This document shows positions 1-7,539 of a stretch of 64,000 nt of DNA, piece by piece (within the stretch, counting starts at the first letter, position 1; every line of letters begins with the position of its first letter). This DNA is from Bergeyella sp. (GTDB lineage: Bacteria; Bacteroidota; Bacteroidia; Flavobacteriales; Weeksellaceae). The notes below the pieces were generated by a model, which searched no databases, was not told the DNA's origin, and saw nothing but the letters and a program-made list of their open reading frames with translations. The stretch is from assembly GCA_030263285.1 (NCBI GenBank), contig SZYB01000001.1, positions 372,001 to 436,000 on the forward strand, given 5' to 3'. Made by a program: the position numbers and the translations under genes.

Positions 1-154
1 AAATACAAACAAGACCCTTCACACGAGACCGAGCAAGCACCCTGATACAATTCTCTGGAATTCCGCACAGACCAAACCCTCCGAACATAACAGTCGCCCC
101 ATCCCTTATATCCTCTATGGCGGCCTGGGCATCTTTTACCCTCTTGTCAATCAT
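1..154 (-). CDS. scoA: 3-oxoacid (succinyl-CoA:acetoacetate) CoA-transferase subunit A, N-terminal fragment
   Basis: Only the first 51 codons are inside the window; the gene runs off the left edge on the minus strand. The reverse complement starts at an ATG at 154 and reads MIDKRVKDAQAAIEDIRDG, then a glycine-rich FGGFGLCGIPEN segment. That matches the N-terminus of the alpha subunit of family I CoA-transferases (ScoA/AtoD type), where the GGFG...GIPE motif belongs to the CoA-binding site. The family moves CoA from succinyl-CoA to acetoacetate in ketone-body or short-chain acid breakdown. The partner subunit would lie to the left of the window. AtoD or PcaI would look the same over this short stretch. 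Confidence 0.82.
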   Translation of the reverse strand, partial: MIDKRVKDAQAAIEDIRDGATVMFGGFGLCGIPENCIRVLARSRVKGLVCI

Positions 155-240
155 TTTCTATGTGTTTTGCAAAATCAATTTACATTTTTTATTTCAAACA
201 AACAAAGAACTTTTCTTACAATAAATTTAAAGAATGATTC

Positions 241-270
241 TTGTGAAAAAGGATATTTTTTTTAAATTTG
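241..270 (+). promoter_or_regulatory. Bacteroidota-type promoter of rplS
   Basis: TTG at 241-243 is followed after 19 bases by TAAATTTG at 263-270, matching the Flavobacteria -33/-7 consensus (TTG, then TAnnTTTG). Transcription would start near 275, giving a leader of about 90 bases before rplS. Confidence 0.6.
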
Positions 271-365
271 CGGCTTATACTTTTACTTTATTTAAGTAAC
301 CTCTTGAACGAAAGACGTGAAAGTTGCTTAGAGCTGCAATTTTTTTAAATCTTCTATTTAACAAG

Positions 366-719
366 ATGGATTTGGTGAAATACGTACAGGACAAGTACAT
401 CGAAAGAAAGGAATTTCCAGTATTTAAGGCTGGGGATAGTATCACGGTATACTACGAAATCAGGGAAGGGAACAAAACCCGTACTCAATTTTTTAAAGGG
501 GTAGTGATTCAGTTAAGAGGCCGGGGAGCCACAAAGACCTTTACAATAAGAAAGATGAGCGGAGATGTAGGCGTGGAGAGGGTCTTCCCCATCAATCTGC
601 CCGCACTGCAAAAAATAGAAGTGGACAGAAAAGGTAAAGTGAAAAGGGCCAGAATCTATTATTTTAGGAAACTCAGAGGTAAAAAGGCCCGCATAAAGGA
701 TGTGCCCTTTAAAAAATAA
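366..719 (+). CDS. rplS: 50S ribosomal protein L19
   Basis: Encodes a 117-residue basic protein with the L19 core: FKAGDSITVYYEIREGNKTR, then FFKGVVIQLRGRG, TFTIRKMSGDVGVERVFPI and a C-terminal KVKRARIYYFRKLRGKKARI. L19 sits at the 30S-50S interface. The frame is open from an earlier ATG at 324, but I chose 366 because L19 proteins normally begin with MDLxKYVQ-like residues just before the conserved core, and the 14 extra residues are hydrophobic and not typical. It is a single-gene unit here, with its own promoter upstream and a strong hairpin terminator downstream. The usual neighbour trmD is not adjacent. Confidence 0.96.
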   Translation: MDLVKYVQDKYIERKEFPVFKAGDSITVYYEIREGNKTRTQFFKGVVIQLRGRGATKTFTIRKMSGDVGVERVFPINLPALQKIEVDRKGKVKRARIYYFRKLRGKKARIKDVPFKK

Positions 720-763
720 AACAGATGCCTAAATAGGATCTCTGTCTGTTTTATGAGAAAAAG

Positions 764-797
764 AAAGACTGCGCCATTTTTTGGCAGTCTTTTTTTG
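764..797 (+). terminator. Rho-independent terminator after rplS
   Basis: AAAGACTGC (764-772) pairs perfectly with GCAGTCTTT (784-792) around an 11-base loop and is followed by a T run. A second, weaker stem, AAAACAGA (718-725) with TCTGTTTT (745-752), lies between the rplS stop codon and this hairpin. Confidence 0.85.
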
Positions 798-1188
798 TTA
801 TGGTTTGCTCGGTGATAAAGTTTTTTTCTACACAAAAAGGTCAAATTCAAAAATTAATTGTACTTGTTGTATTGTAAGTCCATGGTTTTTATTTTGTTAT
901 AGGAAAATTTATTTAATTTATTGGAATCCAATAATTTAGGTAATACTCACCAGCGAAGGATATACCGAGAAGGGAGGTACGAAAAAAATGGAAAAAGGAA
1001 TTTCTTCCGTACAGCATAATGCACCGGATGTGCTCATTTACGGAAGAACAGGATCAGGTTTATACAGAAAAAGTAAAATTAGTCAATAAGGCAATAAAAT
1101 TTTTTGAATTTCTTTTGTTAAAAAATGTTAATCTGTACTTTGTTTAGATTGCTTATCTGGGTTTACTAGTTTAGTTAATTCTCTTTTA
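798..1188. other. Intergenic region with a palindrome and a possible tiny reading frame
   Basis: No confident gene lies between the rplS terminator and the next gene. Two things stand out. First, a perfect inverted repeat with 8-base arms around a single A at 918-934 (TTATTGGA and TCCAATAA), operator-like in form. Second, a purine-rich GAGAAGGGAGG stretch followed by ATG at 988 and a 33-codon frame to TAA at 1087-1089 (begins MEKGISSVQHNAPDVLIYG). That frame stays open upstream of the ATG, so it could also be a degraded gene tail. Confidence 0.3.
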
Positions 1189-2712
1189 TTATTCTTCCAG
1201 TTGATCATACGGAACAGAATTAAGATCATCTTTTAAAAAAACATTCTTTTTGTATTTCTGGTAAGGACTCGAATCCAGACCCATTAAATCTAGGGCCAGC
1301 GGAAAAACAATGCTCGTCTGTACAGACTTGTTATATTCTCCTTTAGTTACCAGACTTTTGGGAATAAGGTCTGAATACCAAATATAAAAAGGAACAGAAG
1401 CAGCATCCTTAGAGTCTGCATGGATGATTGTGTTATCAATTACTGTTTCCCCGTGATCCGAAAAGTAAATAAGAGCAGAATTAGAGTTTTTTAGCTTTTC
1501 CATCACCTTGCCAATGGTTTTGTCTGTATAAAGTATAGAATTATCATAACAGTCAAAAACAGGATCACCGTAAAAAAATGCTTGATTTTTTGGGTAACGT
1601 TTACAGGCATTAATGTGGCTTCCATTAATATGGATGAAAATCAATTTTTTTCCTTTTCTCGCCAGTATTTTTTCAAATTCTGGGACAAGACTCGCATCGT
1701 ACTGGTAGTTTTTCCATATCTTATATCTAGCTGCTAAAATAATGGGCTCCATGCCAGAGAGATCATTTTGGGTGCTCATCCAATAGGTAGTGTAGCCGTA
1801 TTGATTGGCTATGTTTACTATATTATCATTAATTCCGCTTTTATCCTTTTCATAATTTTCTGGATCCAGAGAAGATAAAATTAGTGCAAGAACTGCCCGG
1901 ATATGACCCGCAGGAGCATTTGCCCGGGTGAAGAGAAGCATGTTTTTTTTCTCTCTGTCTTGATAGGGCGTTGTTTTTCTTTTATAGCCGTATAGCGAAT
2001 GATTTTGTCTTCTTGCTGACTCTCCTATAAATATGATCAAGTTTTCTACTCCCTCCCCCTTTATCCTGAAATTATATTTTACAGGCGATAGGTTTTTCAG
2101 TGTTTTAAATTCTTTCAATATATTGTTTCCCCTCTGAAAATCTACAGCATGGTAAATAAAAAAATGATGCAATATATTTTTGTCTGTGCTTTTAGGCATA
2201 GAGCCAACCTCTGTAGCAAAGGGGAATATAATCCAAAATGATGAAAAAACAAGTTTTGGGACAGTAACTCTATACTTGGAGAAAGCCTGAACCGAAGAAA
2301 ACAGAAAAATATAAAAAAACGAAGTGAAGATAAATGGAAGGGTGAAGTTGGTTTCTGTATTTACTGCCTCATTTACATCAGAGCTCAAAATATTGGCCGC
2401 AATACCCACACTAAAGTTGGAGTGATAGATTATGATACAACTGATAGAAATAAAAAAATTAACCGCTATGATCAGTGAAAAAATAATGGAGAGTGTTCTT
2501 GTTATATGATATTTGTATTTGTACAACCAAGACATAAAGAACACTGCAGAAATAAACTGCAACAGGTAGAGAAACGAAAAGCCCACAACCTCCAACGTAG
2601 GAAGGGTCTTAAATTTTTCTGCAAAAAAAGCCGATGCGCCGTATCTGAATCCATACATGTACAGTATAACCGTAATCAGAAAATATACACAGGGCAGGTA
2701 TTTTTTCGACAT
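1189..2712 (-). CDS. Sulfatase-fold phosphoethanolamine transferase-like membrane protein (EptA/CptA family)
   Basis: 507 residues. About five hydrophobic segments fill residues 1-170, followed by a periplasmic alkaline-phosphatase-fold domain from about 222 on. Family signatures are GES (230-232) before a SLYGYKRKTTP stretch, HINGSH (361-366), and the metal site SDHGE (418-422) with a later IHAD. Relatives move phosphoethanolamine from phosphatidylethanolamine to lipid A or core sugars at the outer face of the inner membrane. The segment that normally holds the nucleophilic Thr reads FTRANAPAGHIRAVLALI (261-278), with Gly269 at the expected Thr position, so catalytic activity is uncertain. 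The family call is firm; the reaction is inferred. No TAnnTTTG element is visible upstream. Confidence 0.8.
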   Translation of the reverse strand: MSKKYLPCVYFLITVILYMYGFRYGASAFFAEKFKTLPTLEVVGFSFLYLLQFISAVFFMSWLYKYKYHITRTLSIIFSLIIAVNFFISISCIIIYHSNFSVGIAANILSSDVNEAVNTETNFTLPFIFTSFFYIFLFSSVQAFSKYRVTVPKLVFSSFWIIFPFATEVGSMPKSTDKNILHHFFIYHAVDFQRGNNILKEFKTLKNLSPVKYNFRIKGEGVENLIIFIGESARRQNHSLYGYKRKTTPYQDREKKNMLLFTRANAPAGHIRAVLALILSSLDPENYEKDKSGINDNIVNIANQYGYTTYWMSTQNDLSGMEPIILAARYKIWKNYQYDASLVPEFEKILARKGKKLIFIHINGSHINACKRYPKNQAFFYGDPVFDCYDNSILYTDKTIGKVMEKLKNSNSALIYFSDHGETVIDNTIIHADSKDAASVPFYIWYSDLIPKSLVTKGEYNKSVQTSIVFPLALDLMGLDSSPYQKYKKNVFLKDDLNSVPYDQLEE

Positions 2713-2970
2713 TTATTTATATCAAGACAGGTTTATCAAATTTTTAGCTCAAAGACAAAAAAATAGTTGAAATATTTCTGCGAATATAGTACATTATTTC
2801 ATTATTTTAAGCTGGCTGCAGGGAATAAGTTTTAATCAAAATCGTAGAATTTTATGGAATTTAATTCACTTCGGAAAAATATATCAAAGTAGTTTTTCCG
2901 ATAAACGGATAGTTTTTTAAGGAAGTAAATCAACCATTACATCTGATCAATGGTTAGGTTATTATGCAAC
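2713..2970. other. AT-rich intergenic region without a recognised gene
   Basis: No coding signal is seen here. The only structure noticed is an inverted repeat, AACCATT (2932-2938) with AATGGTT (2949-2955). It lies beyond the tRNA terminator and has no T run on either side. Confidence 0.4.
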
Positions 2971-2998
2971 AAAAAAAACCTCCACAATTTCCGTGAAG
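2971..2998 (-). terminator. Terminator downstream of tRNA-Ser
   Basis: On the minus strand CTTCAC (2998-2993) pairs with GTGGAG (2985-2980), including one G-T pair, around a 7-base loop. It is followed by a run of eight T (2978-2971), 22 bases after the tRNA 3' end. Confidence 0.75.
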
Positions 2999-3019
2999 AT
3001 TTAGCCGAAACACCAACCG

Positions 3020-3104
3020 CGGAGAGAGAGGGATTCGAACCCCCGGACCTGTGACAGTCAACGGTTTTCAAGACCGCCGCATTCGACCACTCTGCCATCT
3101 CTCC
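3020..3104 (-). tRNA. tRNA-Ser (anticodon TGA)
   Basis: The minus strand folds as an 85-base class II tRNA. The acceptor stem is GGAGAGA with TCTCTCC and discriminator G. A GGCAGAGTGGTCGAA D-arm region, an anticodon loop CTTGAAA with anticodon TGA, a long variable arm, and a T-arm GGGGGTTCGAATCCC follow. The long variable arm and discriminator G fit serine. CCA is not encoded. It stands alone, followed by its own terminator. Confidence 0.97.
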
Positions 3105-3232
3105 CAAACCAAAAATCCGATTTTTTAAGTGGTGCAAATATATAATCCTTTTTAGGAAAGAGCAAATATTTCAGAATTTTATTTTACCAAATCTTATCTG
3201 CATGGCTTTTATCAATCCCATGGCAAAAATGT

Positions 3233-3601
3233 TCATGTTTTTGCTAATTGTGTGCCCAGTAAGAGAAGTACAAACCCAAATAGAAGGCTTAGTAAAACAT
3301 AAAGACACATAATAAAATAATTCCCGCTCTTCCACAAAACCCAGCTCTCTACAGAGAAAGTAGAAAAAGTGGTAAACCCTCCGCAAAAACCGATGAGAAG
3401 TAATGGTCTCGCCCAGTCTGTATTCTTAGAAAAAAACTGAAGAAAATATCCAATCAGAAAGCAACCCAAAATATTGACCAGAAAGGTGCCGAAAGGAAAA
3501 CTTTTATAGCTCCACATTTTTTGTGAATGGTACGAAACCAACGCTCTGAATACGCTCCCAAAACCTCCCCCCAGAAATATCAAAGAAAAATACTTGATCA
3601 T
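3233..3601 (-). CDS. crcB: Fluoride ion channel CrcB/Fluc
   Basis: 122 residues with four hydrophobic helices, the normal length and topology of Fluc channels, which work as antiparallel dimers and let fluoride leave the cytoplasm. Signature elements are GGGFGSVFRALVSY near the N-terminus, FPFGTFLVNILGCFLIGY with pore Asn43, and GFCGGFTTFSTF (71-82), which holds the conserved Phe residues and the central Na+-site segment. The gene starts 28 bases after the trxB stop on the same strand and probably shares its transcript. I saw no fluoride riboswitch in front of it. Confidence 0.95.
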   Translation of the reverse strand: MIKYFSLIFLGGGFGSVFRALVSYHSQKMWSYKSFPFGTFLVNILGCFLIGYFLQFFSKNTDWARPLLLIGFCGGFTTFSTFSVESWVLWKSGNYFIMCLYVLLSLLFGFVLLLLGTQLAKT

Positions 3602-3629
3602 ATAAAAAGTTTACTTGGACAAGAAAAAA

Positions 3630-4574
3630 TTAGTTTTCTAGGGAAGTCAGATATTTTTCTGCATCCATTGCTGCCATACATCCGCTTCCTGCAGCTGTAA
3701 TTGCCTGTCTGTATACGTGATCTTGTACATCTCCTGCGGCAAAAATCCCGGGAAGTTGTGTTCTGGAAGATCCCTTTTCTGTTATTATATAGCCATTTTC
3801 GTCGAGATCCAGCTGATGCAGAAAAAGTTCCGTATTAGGCTTATGCCCTATTGCAATGAAAATTCCATGTACTTCTATTCTGGTGATCTCTCCCGTATTG
3901 TTATTTCGGATAACGGCTCTTTCTACAAGATTATTTTCTCCCTCTATTCCTATCAGTTCATGAAAAAATTTCACCTCTATGTTAGAAGTGTTGAGTACCC
4001 TGTTGACCATGGCTTTGGAGGCTCTAAAGCCTCCTTTTCTCACCAAAACCGTTACCTTTGCGCAGAGTTTGGCCAGATAGGTAGCTTCCTCTGCAGCAGT
4101 GTCTCCCCCGCCTACTACTACTACCTCTTTTCCCCTATAGAAAAACCCGTCACATGTGGCGCATGCGGAAACTCCACCACCAGAATATTTTTTTTCGTCC
4201 TCCAGCCCCAGGTATTTGGCGGTAGCTCCTGTAGATATAATGACGGTACGGGTCAAAACTTCTTTATCCCCTACCCAAATCTTATGGATTCCTCCGTTCT
4301 GAGTGGACAGCGCTACTTTTGTTACCGTCTCATGAAATACCTGCGTATCAAATCTTTTCGCCTGTTTTTCCATATCCTGCATCAATTTTGGGCCTGTAAC
4401 TCCATCGGGATAGCCAGGAAAATTATCTACCTCTGTTGTGGTGGTGAGCTGTCCCCCGGGTTCCAGTCCGGTATATAGAACGGGTTTGAGATCTGCTCTG
4501 GCAGCGTAAATGGCTGCAGTGTAACCTGCAGGTCCGGATCCTATAATCACACAGTCTAAAATATTGTCTGACAT
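3630..4574 (-). CDS. trxB: Thioredoxin-disulfide reductase
   Basis: 314 residues, the standard low-Mr TrxB size. The FAD-binding Rossmann motif GSGPAGY is at 12-18, the redox-active CATC at 138-141, the NADPH-binding GGGDTAAEEA at 155-164, and the C-terminal FAD motif GIFAAGDVQD near residue 275. The enzyme passes electrons from NADPH through FAD and the Cys pair to thioredoxin in the cytoplasm. A TATTTTTG element on the minus strand (4620-4627) lies between the holA stop and this start, so trxB probably begins its own unit that runs on into crcB. Confidence 0.97.
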   Translation of the reverse strand: MSDNILDCVIIGSGPAGYTAAIYAARADLKPVLYTGLEPGGQLTTTTEVDNFPGYPDGVTGPKLMQDMEKQAKRFDTQVFHETVTKVALSTQNGGIHKIWVGDKEVLTRTVIISTGATAKYLGLEDEKKYSGGGVSACATCDGFFYRGKEVVVVGGGDTAAEEATYLAKLCAKVTVLVRKGGFRASKAMVNRVLNTSNIEVKFFHELIGIEGENNLVERAVIRNNNTGEITRIEVHGIFIAIGHKPNTELFLHQLDLDENGYIITEKGSSRTQLPGIFAAGDVQDHVYRQAITAAGSGCMAAMDAEKYLTSLEN

Positions 4575-4619
4575 AATTTTATCTATTTACTGGGTCTAAT
4601 TACTGTTTTCTTTAAGAAA

Positions 4620-4627
4620 CAAAAATA
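4620..4627 (-). promoter_or_regulatory. Promoter -7 element of trxB
   Basis: Minus-strand TATTTTTG, matching TAnnTTTG, about 45 bases before the trxB start codon. Confidence 0.45.
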
Positions 4628-4658
4628 TTACATTCCTCTGTAATAATCATTTTTATCT

Positions 4659-5693
4659 TTATGTCGTGGTTTCTATCGAACCGATATGAATCACCTTATA
4701 CACCATTTCTTTCATCAGTTCTTTATCGGAGGTTTGGTATACTCCTAGCCCTTTGGCCTTAAGATCAATATCCCGAAGAATGGAAATCACCCTTGTGGCC
4801 TGCTTTAGGGAAAAGAGCTTTGAAGAATTTTCATAGTCTTTTATGAAGGCAGGGGCTATACCTAACTCGGAGGCCAAAACCTGAGGCGAATTTCCTCTTA
4901 GGACATGGAATAGAATAACCCTAGAGAAATAATTAAAAAAAACAGAAATCATAGAAATAATAGAGTGTGCCTTTTCATTTTGCCCCATAACATTTATGAT
5001 TTTTAGTGCTTTGGGCAAGTCTTTAGAAACTACAGCCTTTTGTAACTCAAATACATTGTAATCTTTGCTAATTCCCACATATTTTTCAATTTTGTCTGCA
5101 TCCAGCCATTCTCCCTCTTTAAGTAAAATTTTTACCTTGGCTATCTCGTTAAATATCCTTGAAAGGTCATTTCCCAAATTTTGTGCCAGAAAGGGAGCGA
5201 TATTAGGTCGGGCTTTCAGATGATTTCTGTCCAGTTCCTTCTGTATGACCGAAGATAAGTTCCAGTCTTTTATTTCGTCCGATAAGAAAATATAATTTTT
5301 GAGGGTTTGATGGAGTTTTCTTTTTTTTCCGTCTAGCTTTTTATTTTTATGCGAAAATACAAGTACGGTACTTTCCACAGGTTGCGTAGCATATTGCATG
5401 AGGGCTTCTGCTTCTGTATCAGTGAGACGAAGATCCTGTGCTTCCTTTACTATGATCAGTTTTTTATCACTCATCACAGGGTATTGCTTTGCCATAGACA
5501 AAATATCCGGATAGGTAGTATCCTTACCGTAGACCATGACTTGATTGAAGGCCTTTTCTTCTTTGTTGAGAACGTTTTCTTCTATGTTCTTTATCAACAG
5601 ATCTATAAAATAAGGCTCGGGACCATGAAAAAAATAAAGTGGGAGAAACTTCCTATTTTTGATGTCTCTGAGTAACGAATCTAATTCTTTCAT
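4659..5693 (-). CDS. holA: DNA polymerase III delta subunit
   Basis: 344 residues. The N-terminal part shows the HolA signature (FFHGPEPYFIDLLIKNIEEN), a degenerate AAA+ domain that in this family does not hydrolyse ATP, followed by YPVMSDKKLIIVKEAQDL and the alpha-helical collar domain. Delta opens the sliding clamp as part of the clamp loader during replication. The gene diverges from the HsdR_N-like gene with only five bases between the two start codons, an arrangement I recall from other Flavobacteria. Its likely -7 element therefore lies inside the neighbour's coding sequence. Confidence 0.93.
   Translation of the reverse strand: MKELDSLLRDIKNRKFLPLYFFHGPEPYFIDLLIKNIEENVLNKEEKAFNQVMVYGKDTTYPDILSMAKQYPVMSDKKLIIVKEAQDLRLTDTEAEALMQYATQPVESTVLVFSHKNKKLDGKKRKLHQTLKNYIFLSDEIKDWNLSSVIQKELDRNHLKARPNIAPFLAQNLGNDLSRIFNEIAKVKILLKEGEWLDADKIEKYVGISKDYNVFELQKAVVSKDLPKALKIINVMGQNEKAHSIISMISVFFNYFSRVILFHVLRGNSPQVLASELGIAPAFIKDYENSSKLFSLKQATRVISILRDIDLKAKGLGVYQTSDKELMKEMVYKVIHIGSIETTT
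5654..5661 (+). promoter_or_regulatory. Promoter -7 element of the HsdR_N-like gene, inside holA
   Basis: Plus-strand TATTTTTG, 37 bases before the ATG at 5699 and inside the first codons of holA on the opposite strand. Confidence 0.45.
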
Positions 5694-5698
5694 ATTTC

Positions 5699-6133
5699 AT
5701 GCGCCTTGCGAAACTGAATTTTCCACACACCTATCCTTTTCGGCTTAGGAAGGACAAAGATAAGTTTTTTATCCATGACGTTTTGCGTAAAATGTGGCTT
5801 GTCCTCACTCCGGAAGAATGGGTAAGGCAGCACTGGATCCATTATTTCTTGAAAGATAAAGGCTATTATCCCTCTGCGCTTATCGCAGAGAAAAAAATAC
5901 AGGTAAACGGGCTTGTAAAAAGATTAGATCTTCTGGTTACAGAGAAAGCTAAGCCGGTAATACTGGTGGAGTGCAAGGGGCCAAAAATTCCGATCACAGA
6001 AAATACATTTGAACAGACAGCACGCTACAATTCTAGCATACAGGCTAAAAATATTATTTTGAGTAATGGCGTTCAACATATTTTCTCTACTTTCGATGGG
6101 AAAGAATATTCTTTTGAAATACTGCAACTCTAA
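5699..6133 (+). CDS. Small HsdR N-terminal-domain-like protein (PD-(D/E)XK nuclease fold)
   Basis: 144 residues resembling the isolated N-terminal domain of type I restriction R subunits (HSDR_N family). A conserved TPEEWVRQHWIHYFL helix is followed by the putative nuclease core RLDLLV...PVILVECK, where Asp and the E-C-K triad match the PD-(D/E)XK metal site. No helicase motor or specificity subunit is nearby, so this is not a restriction system. It is a stand-alone chromosomal protein beside holA, and its position suggests a DNA-maintenance role, which is inference only. The start is supported by homolog-like MRLAKLNFP residues. Confidence 0.8.
   Translation: MRLAKLNFPHTYPFRLRKDKDKFFIHDVLRKMWLVLTPEEWVRQHWIHYFLKDKGYYPSALIAEKKIQVNGLVKRLDLLVTEKAKPVILVECKGPKIPITENTFEQTARYNSSIQAKNIILSNGVQHIFSTFDGKEYSFEILQL
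5755..5762 (-). promoter_or_regulatory. Promoter -7 element of holA, inside the neighbouring gene
   Basis: Minus-strand TATCTTTG (TAnnTTTG), 61 bases before the holA start and inside the coding sequence of the divergent gene at 5699. Confidence 0.4.
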
Positions 6134-6159
6134 ATATATCCAAATTCAAACATTATTTT

Positions 6160-6798
6160 ATGAAAAACGCTTCGGGTTCTGTAAATCAAATGATCAAAAA
6201 TATTGTCTTTGACTTTGGTGGTGTGTTGATGGACTGGAATCCAAGGTATTTTTACGCTGATTATTTTAAAGATCTCAAAAAGATGGAATATTTCCTCAGC
6301 GAAATTGCAACCTTTGAATGGAATGCCGAACAGGACAGAGGAAGAACACTACAGGAGGGGACAGAATTATTAGTAAAGCAGCATCCGGATTGGGAAAAAG
6401 AAATACGGGCGTATTATGACAACTGGAAAATAATGCTCAAAGGAGACTTTCCCAAAAATGTTGCAGTACTCAGAGATCTAGAAAAAACGCCCTATCGACT
6501 TTACGGACTGACTAACTGGTCTTCTGAAACTTTTCCCTATGCTTTGGAAAACTATGATTTTTTCAGGATTTTCGGAGGTAAAATTGTGGTATCCGGAGAA
6601 GAAAAATGCATAAAACCAGATCCTAAACTATGGCACATACTCAGCCACAGATATTCCGTAAAGGCAGAGGAATCCGTTTTCATAGATGATAACGAAAACA
6701 ATATTGCAACAGCAGAAAAAATAGGTTTTAAGACCATACACGCAACTCCCGAAATCGACTTAAAATCTACTTTGGAAAAGCTCGGCGTAAAATTCTGA
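6160..6798 (+). CDS. HAD-superfamily hydrolase (HAD-IA, haloacid dehalogenase-like)
   Basis: 212 residues with all HAD motifs: motif I VFDFGGVLMD with the nucleophilic Asp, motif II YGLTNWS, the motif III Lys in EKCIKPDP, and motif IV IDDNENNI. The cap between motifs I and II is helical, as in subfamily IA (YihX/epoxide-hydrolase N-terminal type). It probably dephosphorylates a small sugar or nucleotide phosphate in the cytoplasm; the substrate cannot be read from sequence. The start could also be the ATG at 6190, ten codons in, which puts motif I closer to the N-terminus as is usual. Confidence 0.88.
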   Translation: MKNASGSVNQMIKNIVFDFGGVLMDWNPRYFYADYFKDLKKMEYFLSEIATFEWNAEQDRGRTLQEGTELLVKQHPDWEKEIRAYYDNWKIMLKGDFPKNVAVLRDLEKTPYRLYGLTNWSSETFPYALENYDFFRIFGGKIVVSGEEKCIKPDPKLWHILSHRYSVKAEESVFIDDNENNIATAEKIGFKTIHATPEIDLKSTLEKLGVKF

Positions 6799-6821
6799 AT
6801 CTACTTCTTTAAATCTCTATC

Positions 6822-7481
6822 TTATCGGCGTCTTTTTTTTATAAGTATGTCATAAAAGAGATAAAAAAGAGGTAATCCCATTATTAACAGATAAAACGAA
6901 TAATAGAAAGCAGTCAGCGGAGAGACTACAACGGCAAATGTAAGTCCAAAAACAGCGCCTCCCAAATGGGCTGCATGTCCTATCATATCGTTTCTGGAGG
7001 GATAAAGCATGTTATACACAGAATAAGCAAAGTACAGAAATCCGAAAATATACCCCGGAATAGACAAACCCGGTAAGAATATAATGCCTATTCTACTCCC
7101 CACAGGATCTATCGCCACGCTTAGAAAAATGATTCCTGCAACACCACCGCTCGCTCCTATCGCAGAATATCCTCCCTGATTTTTATAAACGTACAGAGAA
7201 AACAGATTACCCAAAACAATGGCTCCCAGATAAACCAGAAAAAAAACTAATATGCCAAAATTGCCAATCACCACAGCACCAAACATATAAAGCACATACA
7301 TATTAAGGATAAGATGCATAAAATCTCCATGCAAAAAACCCGAAGAGAGAAGCCTTATATATTCCTTTTTAAACCTTACTGCATTGACATTAAATTTGTA
7401 CTGGTCAAAAAAATACAGGTTCTGTAAGCCATGATAGCTGATAAATGATGTGACAACAATAATGAGGATAAGCGAAAACAT
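6822..7481 (-). CDS. Rhomboid-family intramembrane serine protease
   Basis: 219 residues with about six transmembrane helices. The rhomboid signature is complete: HLILN in the second helix (H56, N60), the nucleophile motif GASG with Ser111, and the catalytic His172 in HAAHLGGAVFG. Rhomboids cut substrate helices inside the membrane. There is no extra N- or C-terminal domain. It lies between a HAD hydrolase (convergent) and parC (upstream on the same strand, 58 bases away); no functional link to either is evident. Confidence 0.92.
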   Translation of the reverse strand: MFSLILIIVVTSFISYHGLQNLYFFDQYKFNVNAVRFKKEYIRLLSSGFLHGDFMHLILNMYVLYMFGAVVIGNFGILVFFLVYLGAIVLGNLFSLYVYKNQGGYSAIGASGGVAGIIFLSVAIDPVGSRIGIIFLPGLSIPGYIFGFLYFAYSVYNMLYPSRNDMIGHAAHLGGAVFGLTFAVVVSPLTAFYYSFYLLIMGLPLFYLFYDILIKKRRR

Positions 7482-7539
7482 AAATGATGATTTTTATACC
7501 GTGGAGTATTTAGATTATATCCTTTTTTTCGGGGGGAGT

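Noticed and set aside
2937..3137. 66-codon minus-strand frame reading MAEWSNAAVLKTVD
   Set aside because: It is the well-known false translation of a tRNA-Ser; the sequence is tRNA-Ser(TGA) plus its terminator.
3170..3232. Fluoride riboswitch for crcB
   Set aside because: The 28 bases before crcB are too short and the neighbouring sequence shows no crcB-motif pseudoknot.
3717..4478. 253-codon plus-strand frame opposite trxB
   Set aside because: trxB on the minus strand is complete with all motifs; the antisense frame has no protein-like motifs.
5699..6133. HsdR-like gene as part of a restriction-modification system
   Set aside because: No motor domain, methyltransferase or specificity gene nearby; it is a stand-alone small protein next to holA.
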